Below, piece after piece: positions 25,133-33,907 of a stretch of DNA of 64,000 nucleotides. The notes beneath the pieces are model-generated. The model worked only from the letters and a program-made list of their open reading frames with translations, did no database searches and was not told where the DNA came from. Position 1 is the first letter of the stretch; each line of letters begins with the position of its first letter. The stretch is taken from the NCBI RefSeq assembly GCF_006542425.1, contig NZ_VFID01000011.1:176001-240000 (forward strand). Direction: 5' to 3'. Source of the stretch: Pseudoxanthomonas sp. z9. Its GTDB lineage: Bacteria > Pseudomonadota > Gammaproteobacteria > Xanthomonadales > Xanthomonadaceae. Made by a program: the position numbers and the translations under genes.

Positions 25133-26155
25133 ATGACGAACCTGTTGCGTGCGTGCTGCCTTGCGTTGTTGGGAATGGCGGGCACCGCCTTCGCCGCGGA
25201 TGCTGATCGGCCGGTGCTGGTCATCCACGGCGGCGCGGGCGTGGAGCGTGGCGATCTCGCCCCCGAGGAAATCGCCGCCGCGCGCAAATCGATGGAAGAG
25301 GCGCTGCGCGCCGGCCATGCCCAGCTCGCCGCCGGCAAGCCGGCGCTGGACGCGGTGGCCGCCGCGATCACGGTGATGGAGGACGCGCCGAGCTTCAATG
25401 CCGGACGCGGCGCGGTGTTCACCCACGACGGCAAGAACGAACTGGACGCCTCGATCATGGACGGCGCCAGCGGCAAGGCCGGCGCGGTGGCCGGCGTGCA
25501 CCGGGTCAAGAATCCGATCCAGCTGGCGCGGCTGGTGATGGACAAGTCCAAGCACGTGATGATGGTCGGCGACGGCGCCGAAGCCTTCGCCACCGAGCAG
25601 GGCGTGACCCTGGTGGATCCGTCCTACTTCCGCACCGAGAAGCGCTGGCAGCAGCTGCAGAAGGCGCTGAAGGAAGAAGCCTCCGGGCAGGCGCATGCGG
25701 ATCTGGAAACCGCCAAGCATTTCGGCACCGTGGGCGCGCTGGCGCTGGACGCGCAGGGTCATCTGGCGGCCGGCACCTCCACCGGCGGCATGACCAACAA
25801 GCGCTACGGCCGGGTCGGCGACTCGCCGATCATCGGCGCCGGCACCTACGCCGACGCGCGCTGCGCGGTATCGGGCACGGGCTGGGGCGAGTACTACATC
25901 CGCGCGGTCGCCGCGCACGACATCTGCGCGCGCGTGCGCTACGGCGGGCAGGACATCGCCAGCGCCGCCAAGGCGGTGATCAACGACGAGATTCCCAAGG
26001 CCGGCGGCGACGGCGGCGCGATCGCACTGGCCGCCGACGGCAGCATCGCCTTTCCGTTCAACACCGAGGGCATGTACCGCGGCTGGATCGGCGCCGACGG
26101 CGTGCCGCATGTGGCCATCTTCGCCGACGACCCGCTGCCGATGCCTAAGCGGTAA
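25133..26155 (+). CDS. iaaA: Exported isoaspartyl peptidase/L-asparaginase (Ntn hydrolase)
   Basis: A 340-residue plant-type asparaginase (family T2). The precursor cleaves itself in front of the catalytic threonine in KHFGTVGALALD; the entry motif VLVIHGGAGV and the loop STGGMTNKRYGRVGDSPIIG are also conserved. The enzyme removes isoaspartyl (beta-aspartyl) residues from dipeptides. A Sec signal peptide (ACCLALLGMAGTAFAAD) places it in the periplasm, whereas E. coli IaaA is cytoplasmic. Start at 25133 has GGA nine bases upstream; the ATG at 25124 is an alternative. The S51 gene directly before it makes a functional pair. A TAGAAT at 25093-25098 may be an additional promoter. Confidence 0.9.
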   Translation: MTNLLRACCLALLGMAGTAFAADADRPVLVIHGGAGVERGDLAPEEIAAARKSMEEALRAGHAQLAAGKPALDAVAAAITVMEDAPSFNAGRGAVFTHDGKNELDASIMDGASGKAGAVAGVHRVKNPIQLARLVMDKSKHVMMVGDGAEAFATEQGVTLVDPSYFRTEKRWQQLQKALKEEASGQAHADLETAKHFGTVGALALDAQGHLAAGTSTGGMTNKRYGRVGDSPIIGAGTYADARCAVSGTGWGEYYIRAVAAHDICARVRYGGQDIASAAKAVINDEIPKAGGDGGAIALAADGSIAFPFNTEGMYRGWIGADGVPHVAIFADDPLPMPKR

Positions 26156-26185
26156 GCCCGCCGAAGTCCCGAACCTGCGGCGAAC

Positions 26186-26261
26186 CTGTGGGAGCGACGT
26201 GAGTCGCGAATCGATCCGTGAGCATGACGCGAAAAGCTCGCGACTCACGTCGCTCCCACAG
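26186..26261. repeat. REP-like palindrome, copy 1
   Basis: Perfect 24-base inverted repeat (arms 26186-26209 and 26238-26261, core GGGAGCGACGTGAGTCGCGA) around 28 bases. It lies 30 bases after the asparaginase stop codon. A further half copy (TTCCCACAGGG) follows at about 26269. The sequence type is spread through Xanthomonadales genomes as repetitive extragenic palindromes. It may also act as a transcript-stabilising or terminating hairpin. Confidence 0.85.
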
Positions 26262-26304
26262 GGAGAGGTTCCCACAGGGGCAGTCTTGCCGAAGAGCGGA
26301 CACT

Positions 26305-26372
26305 TGTAGGAGCGACGTAAGTCGCGACCGTATCCCTTGAACATCCGGGTCGCGACTTACGTCGCTCCTACA
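26305..26372. repeat. REP-like palindrome, copy 2
   Basis: Perfect 24-base inverted repeat (arms 26305-26328 and 26349-26372, core TAGGAGCGACGTAAGTCGCG) around 20 bases. It is a sequence variant of the copy at 26186-26261, with TAGGAG..GTAAGTC in place of GGGAG..GTGAGTC. Together the two form a cluster between convergent genes. Confidence 0.85.
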
Positions 26373-26386
26373 GGCGCAGGGATGAA

Positions 26387-26734
26387 TCAGCCCTGTGACC
26401 ATACCGCCAGTTCGTAGCCGTCGCGATCCAGGAAGTGGAAGCGGCGGCCGCCCGGGAACGCGAAGATGGGCTGGCTGATGCGTCCGCCGGCCGACTCGAC
26501 CGCGGTCTGGCTGGCTTCCAGATCATCCGACTGGATCACGATCAGCGCACCGCCCGGGCGCGGCTCGCCATGCGTGAAGCCACCGGTCAGCCGGCCATCG
26601 CGGAATTCGCAGTAGTCCGGGCCGTAGTCCTGGAAGGTCCAGCCGAACGCCTTGCCATAGAACGCCTTGGCAGTGGCGATCGAAGCAACGTTGAACTCGA
26701 CGTAGTCGATGCGATGGTGGTGGGATTCGCTCAT
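26387..26734 (-). CDS. VOC-family (glyoxalase/bleomycin-resistance fold) protein
   Basis: A 115-residue protein with the paired beta-alpha-beta modules of the vicinal oxygen chelate fold: HRIDYVEFNVASIATAKAFY, FGWTFQDYGPDYCEF and FPGGRRFHFLDRDGYELAVW. Glu in DYVEF and DGYELAVW occupy usual metal-ligand positions. Substrate unknown. Start at 26734 (MSESHHHRID). It is 74 bases downstream of an AraC regulator on the same strand, which may control it. Confidence 0.8.
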   Translation of the reverse strand: MSESHHHRIDYVEFNVASIATAKAFYGKAFGWTFQDYGPDYCEFRDGRLTGGFTHGEPRPGGALIVIQSDDLEASQTAVESAGGRISQPIFAFPGGRRFHFLDRDGYELAVWSQG

Positions 26735-26808
26735 GGCGCGGCTCGTGCGGAGGGCGGGCACGCAGTATCGCGCGGTGGCCGGACGGCGTCTTGGAAAAAA
26801 CGGCCAGC

Positions 26809-27564
26809 TCAGCGGTGTCGCTGCGCCAGCAGGCCGGTCGGCGTCAGCCCGGTGAGCAGGCGGGTGTCGCGGACCAGGTGCGAGGCGTCGCCGTAACCGG
26901 CCTCCAGCGCGCGCCGCAGCAACGGCAGATCCGCCGGCGCACGCAGGAAGCGTTGCAGGCGCAGGATCCGCGCCAGCGTCTTGGGTCCATAGCCGAAGGC
27001 ATCGTGGCAGCGCCGTCGCAGGCTGCGTTCGCTGATGTCGAATTCGCGTGCGAGCCGGGCCGACGGCGTGGCCTCGGGATGATCGAGGCGTGCGAACAGG
27101 GTGCGCATGGCGGGATCCGGAACTGGCGGTCCCTGGCGGGCGACGGCCTGCTGCAGTGATCGCAGGCGCTCGGCCGGATCGACCGCATCCAGGACCAGCG
27201 CATGGGTCAGATGGCGTGCACGTCGTCCCCAGAGATCGCGCAGCGCCACCCGCTGGCCGGCAATCACGTGCAACGGCACGCCTAGAAATGCCTGCGCGGC
27301 GCCCGGCGCGAACCGGACCGCGGCAAGCAGCGCCCCAGGCGCGATGGACGCCGGCTGCGCGACCGGATCCGGTCCGGCCACGAACACCTCATCGCCCGCC
27401 CAGATCAGATCGACGCAGCCATCGGGGATGACCAGCACTTCCGCTGCCGGCCGCGACGATGCCTGGTAGGTCCACGCGCAGGCCAGCCCCACGCGCAGCG
27501 GCGCGGCCGGCGTGACCTCGCGGTAGGCGGGAAGAGGAACGGCGGAGGCAGCGTCGCGTGGCAT
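26809..27564 (-). CDS. AraC-family transcriptional regulator
   Basis: A 251-residue regulator. The N-terminal half has the DUF6597-type sensor motif VLVIPDGCVDLIWAGD and FAPGAAQAFLGVP. The C-terminal half is the double helix-turn-helix (LAREFDISERSLRRRCHDAF, GYGPKTLARILRLQRFL, AGYGDASHLVRD). It lies upstream of the VOC gene in the same direction. Ligand unknown. Confidence 0.85.
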   Translation of the reverse strand: MPRDAASAVPLPAYREVTPAAPLRVGLACAWTYQASSRPAAEVLVIPDGCVDLIWAGDEVFVAGPDPVAQPASIAPGALLAAVRFAPGAAQAFLGVPLHVIAGQRVALRDLWGRRARHLTHALVLDAVDPAERLRSLQQAVARQGPPVPDPAMRTLFARLDHPEATPSARLAREFDISERSLRRRCHDAFGYGPKTLARILRLQRFLRAPADLPLLRRALEAGYGDASHLVRDTRLLTGLTPTGLLAQRHR

Positions 27565-27594
27565 GGTAGGGCGCCAGCTTACGCGCTCCGGCGT

Positions 27595-28563
27595 TCAGCG
27601 CTCGGAATGCCCGCTGTCGTCGTAGTCGCGGCGGGTGAACAGATCCGGATGGATCAGTTCGATGAAGGCACGCGCTTGCGGCGACAGGAACTTGCCCTTG
27701 CGCACGATCACGCCGTAGCTGCGCGAAGGAAACCAGTCGCTGAGCGAACGCGTTGCCAATCTGCCGCGATCGGCGTCGGTCAGGCAGATCGAACTGACGA
27801 TCGACACGCCCATGCCCATCGCCACGTATTGCTTGATCACTTCCCAGCCGCCGACTTCCAGCGCCACCGTATAGGGCACGCGGTGCTGCTGGAACACCAG
27901 GTCCACCAGCCGGTAGGTAATCTGGCGCTTGGGCGGAAGGATCAGTCCGTAGGGCGAAATGTCGGCGAGTTCGAGCCGCGGCTTGTTCGCCAGCGGATGA
28001 TCCGGCGGAGTGATCAGCAGTGGTTCGAACCGGTAGATCGGTGCGTAGCTGAGGTCGGCGGGCACATCCATCATCGAGCCGACCGCCAGATCCACCGCGT
28101 CGGAGCGCAGCAGATCGGTGCCGTCGGCGGTGATCGCGTTGTGCAGGGTCAGGCGTACGTCCGGGTGCTGCTGGCGGAACAGTTCGACGATGCGCGGCAG
28201 CAGGTACAGGATGGTGGAGCTGTTGGCGGCGATGTTCAGTTCGCCGGCGTCCAGCCCGGCGACCTTGTCGTGGAAGGTCGCCTCCAGACCGTCGATGCCC
28301 TCGACCAGCGGCTGGGCCAGCTCGTACAGCAGTTGTCCCTCCCGGCTGGGGCTCAGGCGCCGGCCGCTGCGCTCGAACAGCACCACCCCCAGGTCTCGCT
28401 CCAGCGCCTGCAATTGCAGGGTGATGGCCGGCTGGCTGACGAACAGCGCCTCGGCCGCCCGCGATACCGAGCCCAGCCGGACGGTCTGACAGAACGCCCG
28501 CAGGGGCTTCAGCCGGTCCGACTTGTAGGCAAATCGCAGCGTGGGCGGGCGTTTTTCAGGCAT
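27595..28563 (-). CDS. LysR-family regulator divergent from aceBA (CysB-like length)
   Basis: A 322-residue LysR protein. Its helix-turn-helix reads LGSVSRAAEALFVSQPAITL, QLQALERDLGVVLFERSGRR; the effector domain follows (ELNIAANSSTILYLLPRIVE). It has an N-terminal extension of about 15 residues ahead of LKPLRAFCQTV. It is divergent from the malate synthase gene with 105 bases between, holding two palindromes, so it probably regulates the glyoxylate shunt and itself. The inducer is not known. Confidence 0.85.
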   Translation of the reverse strand: MPEKRPPTLRFAYKSDRLKPLRAFCQTVRLGSVSRAAEALFVSQPAITLQLQALERDLGVVLFERSGRRLSPSREGQLLYELAQPLVEGIDGLEATFHDKVAGLDAGELNIAANSSTILYLLPRIVELFRQQHPDVRLTLHNAITADGTDLLRSDAVDLAVGSMMDVPADLSYAPIYRFEPLLITPPDHPLANKPRLELADISPYGLILPPKRQITYRLVDLVFQQHRVPYTVALEVGGWEVIKQYVAMGMGVSIVSSICLTDADRGRLATRSLSDWFPSRSYGVIVRKGKFLSPQARAFIELIHPDLFTRRDYDDSGHSER

Positions 28564-28575
28564 TTTGGCTGAAAT

Positions 28576-28590
28576 ATAAGTTCAGCTTAT
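28576..28590. promoter_or_regulatory. Palindrome with LysR-box form (ATAAG-N5-CTTAT)
   Basis: ATAAG and CTTAT flank TTCAG, giving a 15-base palindrome 13 bases from the LysR start codon and 93 bases before aceB. It is of the size and symmetry of a LysR binding site and is AT-rich compared with the surroundings. Confidence 0.5.
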
Positions 28591-28598
28591 TAAGTGCA

Positions 28599-28626
28599 TT
28601 GACAAAACTGTTTTGTCAAATAGTTT
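28599..28626 (+). promoter_or_regulatory. aceB promoter with overlapping operator
   Basis: TTGACA at 28599-28604 and TAGTTT at 28621-28626 are 16 bases apart and point to aceB. A perfect palindrome with nine-base arms, TTGACAAAA and TTTTGTCAA around CTG, covers 28599-28619, so it overlaps the -35 box and the spacer. A protein bound there would block polymerase. Confidence 0.6.
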
Positions 28627-28668
28627 GCTGCGGCGCACGGTGGACCTCCAAGCAGCAGGAGTCCTGAA

Positions 28669-30294
28669 ATGTCCGCCGCCGTTGCCCTGAGCCAATCCGA
28701 ACCCGCGTCCCGCCCCACGCCCGGCATCAGCCTGACCGTCCGCCACCACGAGCAGGCCGCGCTGTTGCCGCCCGCCGCCCTGGCGCTGCTCGTCTCGCTG
28801 CACCGTGCGATCGAACCCGGCCGGCAAGCCCGGCTGGCGGCGCGCCGCGAGCGGCAGGCGTTCTTTGATGCCGGCGGCCTGCCGGACTTCCGCGACGACA
28901 CCCGCGCCATCCGCGAGGGCGACTGGCGGGTCGCGCCGCCGCCGGCGGCGCTGCTGGATCGCCGGGTCGAGATCACCGGGCCGGTGGATCCCAAGATGGT
29001 GATCAACGCGCTGAACTCCGGCGCGAAGGTCTACATGGCCGACTTCGAGGATTCGACGGCGCCGACCTGGCATAACCTGCTCACCGGCCAGAAGGCGCTG
29101 ATCGGCGCTGTGCGCGGCGACCTGACCCACACCGCATCCAACGGCAAGCAGTATGCGCTGAAGCCGTTCGATGAGCAGGCCGTCCTGCTGGTGCGCCCGC
29201 GTGGCTGGCACCTGGACGAGAAGCACGTGCAGATCGACGGCCAGCCGATCGCCGGCGGCCTGTTCGATCTGGCCGTGTATGCCTTCCACAACGCGCGCGC
29301 GCTGGCGGCCGCCGGCCGCGGCCCGTACTTCTACCTGCCCAAGCTGCAGAGCATGGAGGAAGCCGCGCTGTGGGAGACCGCGCTGTCGCACATCGAGGCC
29401 GCGCTGGGCCTGCCGCAGGGCCAGATGAAGGTCACCGTGCTGATCGAGACGCTGCCGGCGGTGTTCGAGATGCACGAGATCCTGCACGCGCTGCGCGACC
29501 GCATCGTCGGCCTGAACTGTGGCCGCTGGGACTACATCTTTTCCTACATCAAGACCTTCCGCCGCCACCGTGATCGGGTCCTGCCCGAGCGCGGCCAGGT
29601 AACCATGACCCAGCCGTTCCTGAAGGCCTACTCGGAACTGCTGATCCAGACCTGCCACCGCCGTGGCGCACACGCGATGGGCGGCATGGCCGCGCAGATT
29701 CCGATCGGCAACGACGAGGCGGCCAACGAACAGGCGCTGGCGCGGGTGCGCGCGGACAAGCTGCGCGAGGTCACCGCCGGCCACGACGGTACCTGGGTGG
29801 CGCATCCGGCGCTGATCCCGATCGCGCGCGCCATCTTCGACGAGCACATGCCCACGCCGAACCAGCACGGCGTGCTGCGCGAGGACGTGCGGGTGACCCG
29901 CGACGAACTGATCCGCCCCAGCACCGGCACCATCACCCGCGCCGGTTTCGAGGGCAACGTCGAGGTCTGCGTGCGCTACCTGGCTGCCTGGCTGGACGGC
30001 AACGGCTGCGTGCCGATCCATTGGCTGATGGAAGACGCCGCGACCGCCGAGATCGCGCGCACCCAGATCTGGCAGTGGCTGCACACGCCCGGCCTGCACC
30101 TGGCCGACGGTACCGCGATCGATTTCGCCCTGCTCGACGCCACCCTGCGCAACCTGCCGGCCCGGTTGGGTGATCGCGCGGCGCTGCCCGGCGGCGACAA
30201 GGTCGACGAGGCCATCGGCCTGCTCGACGCATTGAGCCGCAGTGAAGACCTGGCCGAATTCCTGACCCTGCCCGCCTACACCCGCATCGACTGA
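28669..30294 (+). CDS. aceB: Malate synthase A
   Basis: A 541-residue malate synthase, which joins glyoxylate and acetyl-CoA in the glyoxylate shunt. The family marks are VYMADFEDSTAPTWHNLL with the metal-binding acids, LVRPRGWHLDEKHV, and LIETLPAVFEMHEILHALRD with LNCGRWDYIFSYIK. The length equals that of the A isoform (about 530), not the 720-residue G form. GCAGGAG precedes the start. It is 24 bases upstream of aceA, and both form one operon ended by a terminator. Growth on acetate or fatty acids needs both. Confidence 0.96.
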   Translation: MSAAVALSQSEPASRPTPGISLTVRHHEQAALLPPAALALLVSLHRAIEPGRQARLAARRERQAFFDAGGLPDFRDDTRAIREGDWRVAPPPAALLDRRVEITGPVDPKMVINALNSGAKVYMADFEDSTAPTWHNLLTGQKALIGAVRGDLTHTASNGKQYALKPFDEQAVLLVRPRGWHLDEKHVQIDGQPIAGGLFDLAVYAFHNARALAAAGRGPYFYLPKLQSMEEAALWETALSHIEAALGLPQGQMKVTVLIETLPAVFEMHEILHALRDRIVGLNCGRWDYIFSYIKTFRRHRDRVLPERGQVTMTQPFLKAYSELLIQTCHRRGAHAMGGMAAQIPIGNDEAANEQALARVRADKLREVTAGHDGTWVAHPALIPIARAIFDEHMPTPNQHGVLREDVRVTRDELIRPSTGTITRAGFEGNVEVCVRYLAAWLDGNGCVPIHWLMEDAATAEIARTQIWQWLHTPGLHLADGTAIDFALLDATLRNLPARLGDRAALPGGDKVDEAIGLLDALSRSEDLAEFLTLPAYTRID

Positions 30295-30318
30295 ACACCC
30301 CCATTCCGGAGAACACCC

Positions 30319-31608
30319 ATGAACAAGCTGCCCACCGCCCAGGACATCCAGAAGGACTGGGACACCAATCCGCGCTGGCAAGGCATCACCCGCAACTACA
30401 GCGCCGAGGACGTCGTGCGCCTGCGCGGCACCGTCCCGGTCGAGCATTCGATCGCGAAGATCGGCGCCGAGAAGCTGTGGAACTACCTGCAGACCGAGGA
30501 CTTCATCAACGCGCTGGGCGCGCTGACCGGCAACCAGGCGATGCAGCAGGTCAAGGCCGGCCTGAAGGCGATCTACCTGTCCGGCTGGCAGGTCGCGGCC
30601 GACGCCAACCTGGCCGGCCAGATGTATCCGGACCAGTCGCTGTATCCGGCTGACTCGGTACCGGCAGTGGTCAAGCGCATCAACAACACCCTGCTGCGCG
30701 CGGATCAGCTGCATCACGCCGAGGGTGACGACAGCACCGACTTCCTGCAACCGATCGTCGCCGACGCGGAAGCCGGCTTCGGCGGCGTGCTGAACGCGTT
30801 CGAGTTGATGAAGGCGATGATCGAGGCGGGCGCGGCCGGCGTGCACTTCGAGGATCAGCTGGCCAGCGTCAAGAAGTGCGGCCACATGGGCGGCAAGGTG
30901 CTGGTGCCGACCCGCGAGGCGGTGGAGAAATTGAACGCCGCGCGCCTGGCCGCCGACGTGATGGGCGTGCCGACCCTGCTGGTCGCGCGCACCGACGCCG
31001 AGGCCGCCGACCTGCTGACCAGCGACATCGACGCCAACGACCAGCCGTTCACCACCGGCGAGCGCACCGTCGAGGGCTTCTTCAAGACCCGCAACGGCCT
31101 GGATCAGGCGATCAGCCGCGGCCTGGCGTACGCGCCCTACGCGGATCTGGTGTGGTGCGAGACCGGCAAGCCGGATCTGGAGTTCGCGCGCAGGTTCGCC
31201 GAGGCGATCCACGCGAAGTTCCCCGGCAAGCTGCTGGCCTACAACTGCTCGCCCTCGTTCAACTGGAAGAAGAACCTGGACGACGCCACCATCGCGAAGT
31301 TCCAGAAGGAAATCGCCAGCTACGGCTACAAGTTCCAGTTCATCACCCTGGCCGGTTTCCACAGCCTGAACTACTCGATGTTCAACCTGGCCCACGGTTA
31401 TGCCCGCCGCCAGATGAGCGCCTTCGTGGAACTGCAGGAAGCCGAGTTCGCCGCCGCCGACAAGGGCTTCACCGCGGTCAAGCACCAGCGCGAAGTCGGC
31501 ACCGGCTACTTCGACGCGGTCACCCAGGCCATCCAGCAGGGCCAGTCCTCGACCACCGCGCTGAAGGGCTCGACCGAGGAGGAGCAGTTCGCGGAGAAGG
31601 CGGCCTGA
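30319..31608 (+). CDS. aceA: Isocitrate lyase
   Basis: A 429-residue isocitrate lyase, which splits isocitrate into succinate and glyoxylate. The catalytic cysteine is in the loop [27 protein letters not shown] carries metal and substrate contacts and [20 protein letters not shown] closes the active site. Same operon as aceB and same length as E. coli AceA. No AceK kinase gene lies beside it in this window. Confidence 0.97.
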   Translation: MNKLPTAQDIQKDWDTNPRWQGITRNYSAEDVVRLRGTVPVEHSIAKIGAEKLWNYLQTEDFINALGALTGNQAMQQVKAGLKAIYLSGWQVAADANLAGQMYPDQSLYPADSVPAVVKRINNTLLRADQLHHAEGDDSTDFLQPIVADAEAGFGGVLNAFELMKAMIEAGAAGVHFEDQLASVKKCGHMGGKVLVPTREAVEKLNAARLAADVMGVPTLLVARTDAEAADLLTSDIDANDQPFTTGERTVEGFFKTRNGLDQAISRGLAYAPYADLVWCETGKPDLEFARRFAEAIHAKFPGKLLAYNCSPSFNWKKNLDDATIAKFQKEIASYGYKFQFITLAGFHSLNYSMFNLAHGYARRQMSAFVELQEAEFAAADKGFTAVKHQREVGTGYFDAVTQAIQQGQSSTTALKGSTEEEQFAEKAA

Positions 31609-31626
31609 CCAACGCTCGCAAATGAA

Positions 31627-31656
31627 AAAAGCCGGGTCCGAATGGACCCGGCTTTT
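31627..31656 (+). terminator. Terminator of aceBA
   Basis: Thirteen-base arms AAAAGCCGGGTCC and GGACCCGGCTTTT with the loop GAAT, 18 bases past the aceA stop codon. T run present. It may also serve the convergent S9 peptidase gene. Confidence 0.88.
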
Positions 31657-31711
31657 CTGTTTCCGCCATCGGGAAATGCGGCCAGGTTCCGGCCATATCC
31701 CGTGCGAATGC

Positions 31712-33766
31712 TTACTTCTTCACCGCCTGCTGATGCGACTTCAACGCATCGGTCAGACCCGGCACGCCGTCGGCGCCGGCGGGCACGCTGATGCTGGAGC
31801 CGGTGAAATCCTGGCCGATGGGTTCGGCGCGTCCGCCCAGGCACTGGGCCAGGAAGCCTTCGGTCACCGCGTTGAACGCCTTGCTGTTCTCGGGGCGATG
31901 GAAGCCGTGGCCTTCGTCCGGGAACAGCACGTAGGTGACCGGGATCTTCTTGGCCTGCATCGCCTTGACGATCTGGTCGCTCTCGGCCTGCTTCACCCGC
32001 GGGTCATTGGCGCCCTGGCCGATCAGCAGCGGCTTCTTGATCTGATCGGCACGGGTCAGCGGCGAGCGCTCGGTCAGCCACTTGCGGCCTTCCTCGGTGC
32101 GCGGGTCGCCCATGCGCTTGGCGAGCTGCTCGAAGAAGCTGGCCCAGTACGGCGGCACCGTGCTCAGCAGGGTGTTGAGGTTGGACGGGCCAACGATGTC
32201 GACGCCGCAGGCGAACGTGTCCGGGGTGAAGGTCAGGCCGGCCAGGGTGGCGTAGCCACCGTAGCTGCCGCCCATGATCGCGACCTTGTCGTTGGTGGTC
32301 ACGCCCTGTTTGACCGCCCATTGCACGGCGTCGATCAAATCGTCATGCATCTTGGCGGCCCACTCGCCGTTGCCGGCATTGGTGAAGGCCTTGCCGAAGC
32401 CGGTGGAGCCGCGGAAGTTCACCGACAGCACGGCATAGCCGCGATTGGCCAGCCACTGGTGGTAGCCGGTGTAGCCGTAGCTGTCGCGCGCCCACGGGCC
32501 GCCATGCACCAGTAGCACCATCGGCACCGCCGCATCGGCCTTGCCGTCGTGGTTGGCATCGGCGCCGCGCGGCAGGGTCAGGTAGCTGACCAGCGTCTTG
32601 CCGTCACGGGACTGGATCTCCTGCGGCCATTGGGCCACCAGCGGCTTGCCTTCGAGCTTGGGCCGTACCGAGAACAGCTTGGTCAGCTTGCCGGCATCGC
32701 GGTCGTAGCGGTAATAGACCGCCGGGGTTTCGGGCGCGGAGTAGGCGACGATCCAGGTCTTGTCGTCGTGGGTGCGCGCGGCGACGCCGGCATCGCCGGG
32801 ACCGATGCCGCGCAGGCGCTCCAGATCCTTGGCGATGGACGGATCCACCACCTTCCATTCCTCGCGCAGATAGTCCGAGGCGACCGCCTGCACCTGTCCG
32901 GTGACCGGATGGCTCAGCGAGTCGCCGACATCCGCGCGCGCGTCCTCGAACACCAGTTCGCGCTTGCCGCTGGCCACGTCGATGGCATACAGCGCGGCGG
33001 TGTTGCGGTTGCGCGAATCGGTGAAGTACAGGGTCTTGCCGTCGCTGGTCAGGCCGCCCGGGCCGGTGGTCAGCGAATCCTCGAACGGCACGTCGTCGAA
33101 CTTGCTCCAACCGCCCTTGCCATCGGCGGCGAGCACGTCCTGGCCGCCGTCGGGCCGCGCGCGGGTGGCGAAGCGCGGGGTGTAGTCGGCATCGGCGATG
33201 TAACCGGCGATCTGGGCGTCGTTCTTCTGCACCAGTTCGCGTTTGCCGCTGGCCAGGTCGACCTTGTACAGGTCGTGCCATTGCGGGTCGCGGTCATTCA
33301 TGCCGACCAGGATCGTGTCCGGGTGGCGGTCGCTGACACCCGCGACCTGTGCGCGGGTCTTCGGAAACGGCGACAGATCCCTGGACTCGCCGGACTTCAG
33401 ATCCACCGCGTACAGGTGGAAGTCCTCGTCGCCGCCGGTGTCGCGCAGATAGAGCAGGGTATCGGTCCGGTAGGACCAGAAATACTGGCGGATGCCGCGC
33501 GCCTTGTCGGACGTCACCGCCCGGGCCTGCGACGGATTGTCCGCTGGTGCCACCCACACGTTGGCCACGCCATCGACCGGCGCCACCCAGCTCAGGTAGC
33601 GGCCATCCGGGCTGATCTGCACATTGCTGCGCTCGGGATTGCCGAACAGGATTTCGCGCGGGATGAGTTCGACCTCGGACGATGCGGCGGCGGCCTGTTG
33701 CGCGAAGGCAAGCGGGCTGACGAGTGCGGCGGACAGTGCCGACGCGATCAGGGTGGTGCGGAGCAT
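31712..33766 (-). CDS. Secreted S9 peptidase (dipeptidyl/acylaminoacyl peptidase type)
   Basis: A 684-residue serine peptidase with signal peptide (LIASALSAALVSPLAFAQQ). The N-terminal part is a beta-propeller (VQISPDGRYLSWVAP and further blades); the C-terminal part is the S9C hydrolase with VHGGPWARDSYGYTGYHQWL, VNFRGSTGFGKAF, the nucleophile IMGGSYGGYATL, then GANDPRV for Asp and FPDEGHGFHRPEN for His. AGGAGG stands before the start at 33766. The last 45 residues after the catalytic domain are low complexity. It acts on peptides outside the cytoplasm. Confidence 0.9.
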   Translation of the reverse strand: MLRTTLIASALSAALVSPLAFAQQAAAASSEVELIPREILFGNPERSNVQISPDGRYLSWVAPVDGVANVWVAPADNPSQARAVTSDKARGIRQYFWSYRTDTLLYLRDTGGDEDFHLYAVDLKSGESRDLSPFPKTRAQVAGVSDRHPDTILVGMNDRDPQWHDLYKVDLASGKRELVQKNDAQIAGYIADADYTPRFATRARPDGGQDVLAADGKGGWSKFDDVPFEDSLTTGPGGLTSDGKTLYFTDSRNRNTAALYAIDVASGKRELVFEDARADVGDSLSHPVTGQVQAVASDYLREEWKVVDPSIAKDLERLRGIGPGDAGVAARTHDDKTWIVAYSAPETPAVYYRYDRDAGKLTKLFSVRPKLEGKPLVAQWPQEIQSRDGKTLVSYLTLPRGADANHDGKADAAVPMVLLVHGGPWARDSYGYTGYHQWLANRGYAVLSVNFRGSTGFGKAFTNAGNGEWAAKMHDDLIDAVQWAVKQGVTTNDKVAIMGGSYGGYATLAGLTFTPDTFACGVDIVGPSNLNTLLSTVPPYWASFFEQLAKRMGDPRTEEGRKWLTERSPLTRADQIKKPLLIGQGANDPRVKQAESDQIVKAMQAKKIPVTYVLFPDEGHGFHRPENSKAFNAVTEGFLAQCLGGRAEPIGQDFTGSSISVPAGADGVPGLTDALKSHQQAVKK

Positions 33767-33907
33767 GGCGTTCCTCCTGGATGAGCCGTGTGGTGGCGGG
33801 CGCGGCGTTGCCGCGAAGCCGCAGTAGACCACACGCCCCCGCGCCGTGGCGGAGTGTCTAAAGTCCGGGGGCCGGTTGGGTGCTTCCGCGAAAGGGAGGC
33901 TGGCGCC

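Noticed and set aside
28582..31485. 967-codon open frame opposite aceB and aceA
   Set aside because: Antisense to two enzymes with complete active sites; composition typical for a shadow frame.
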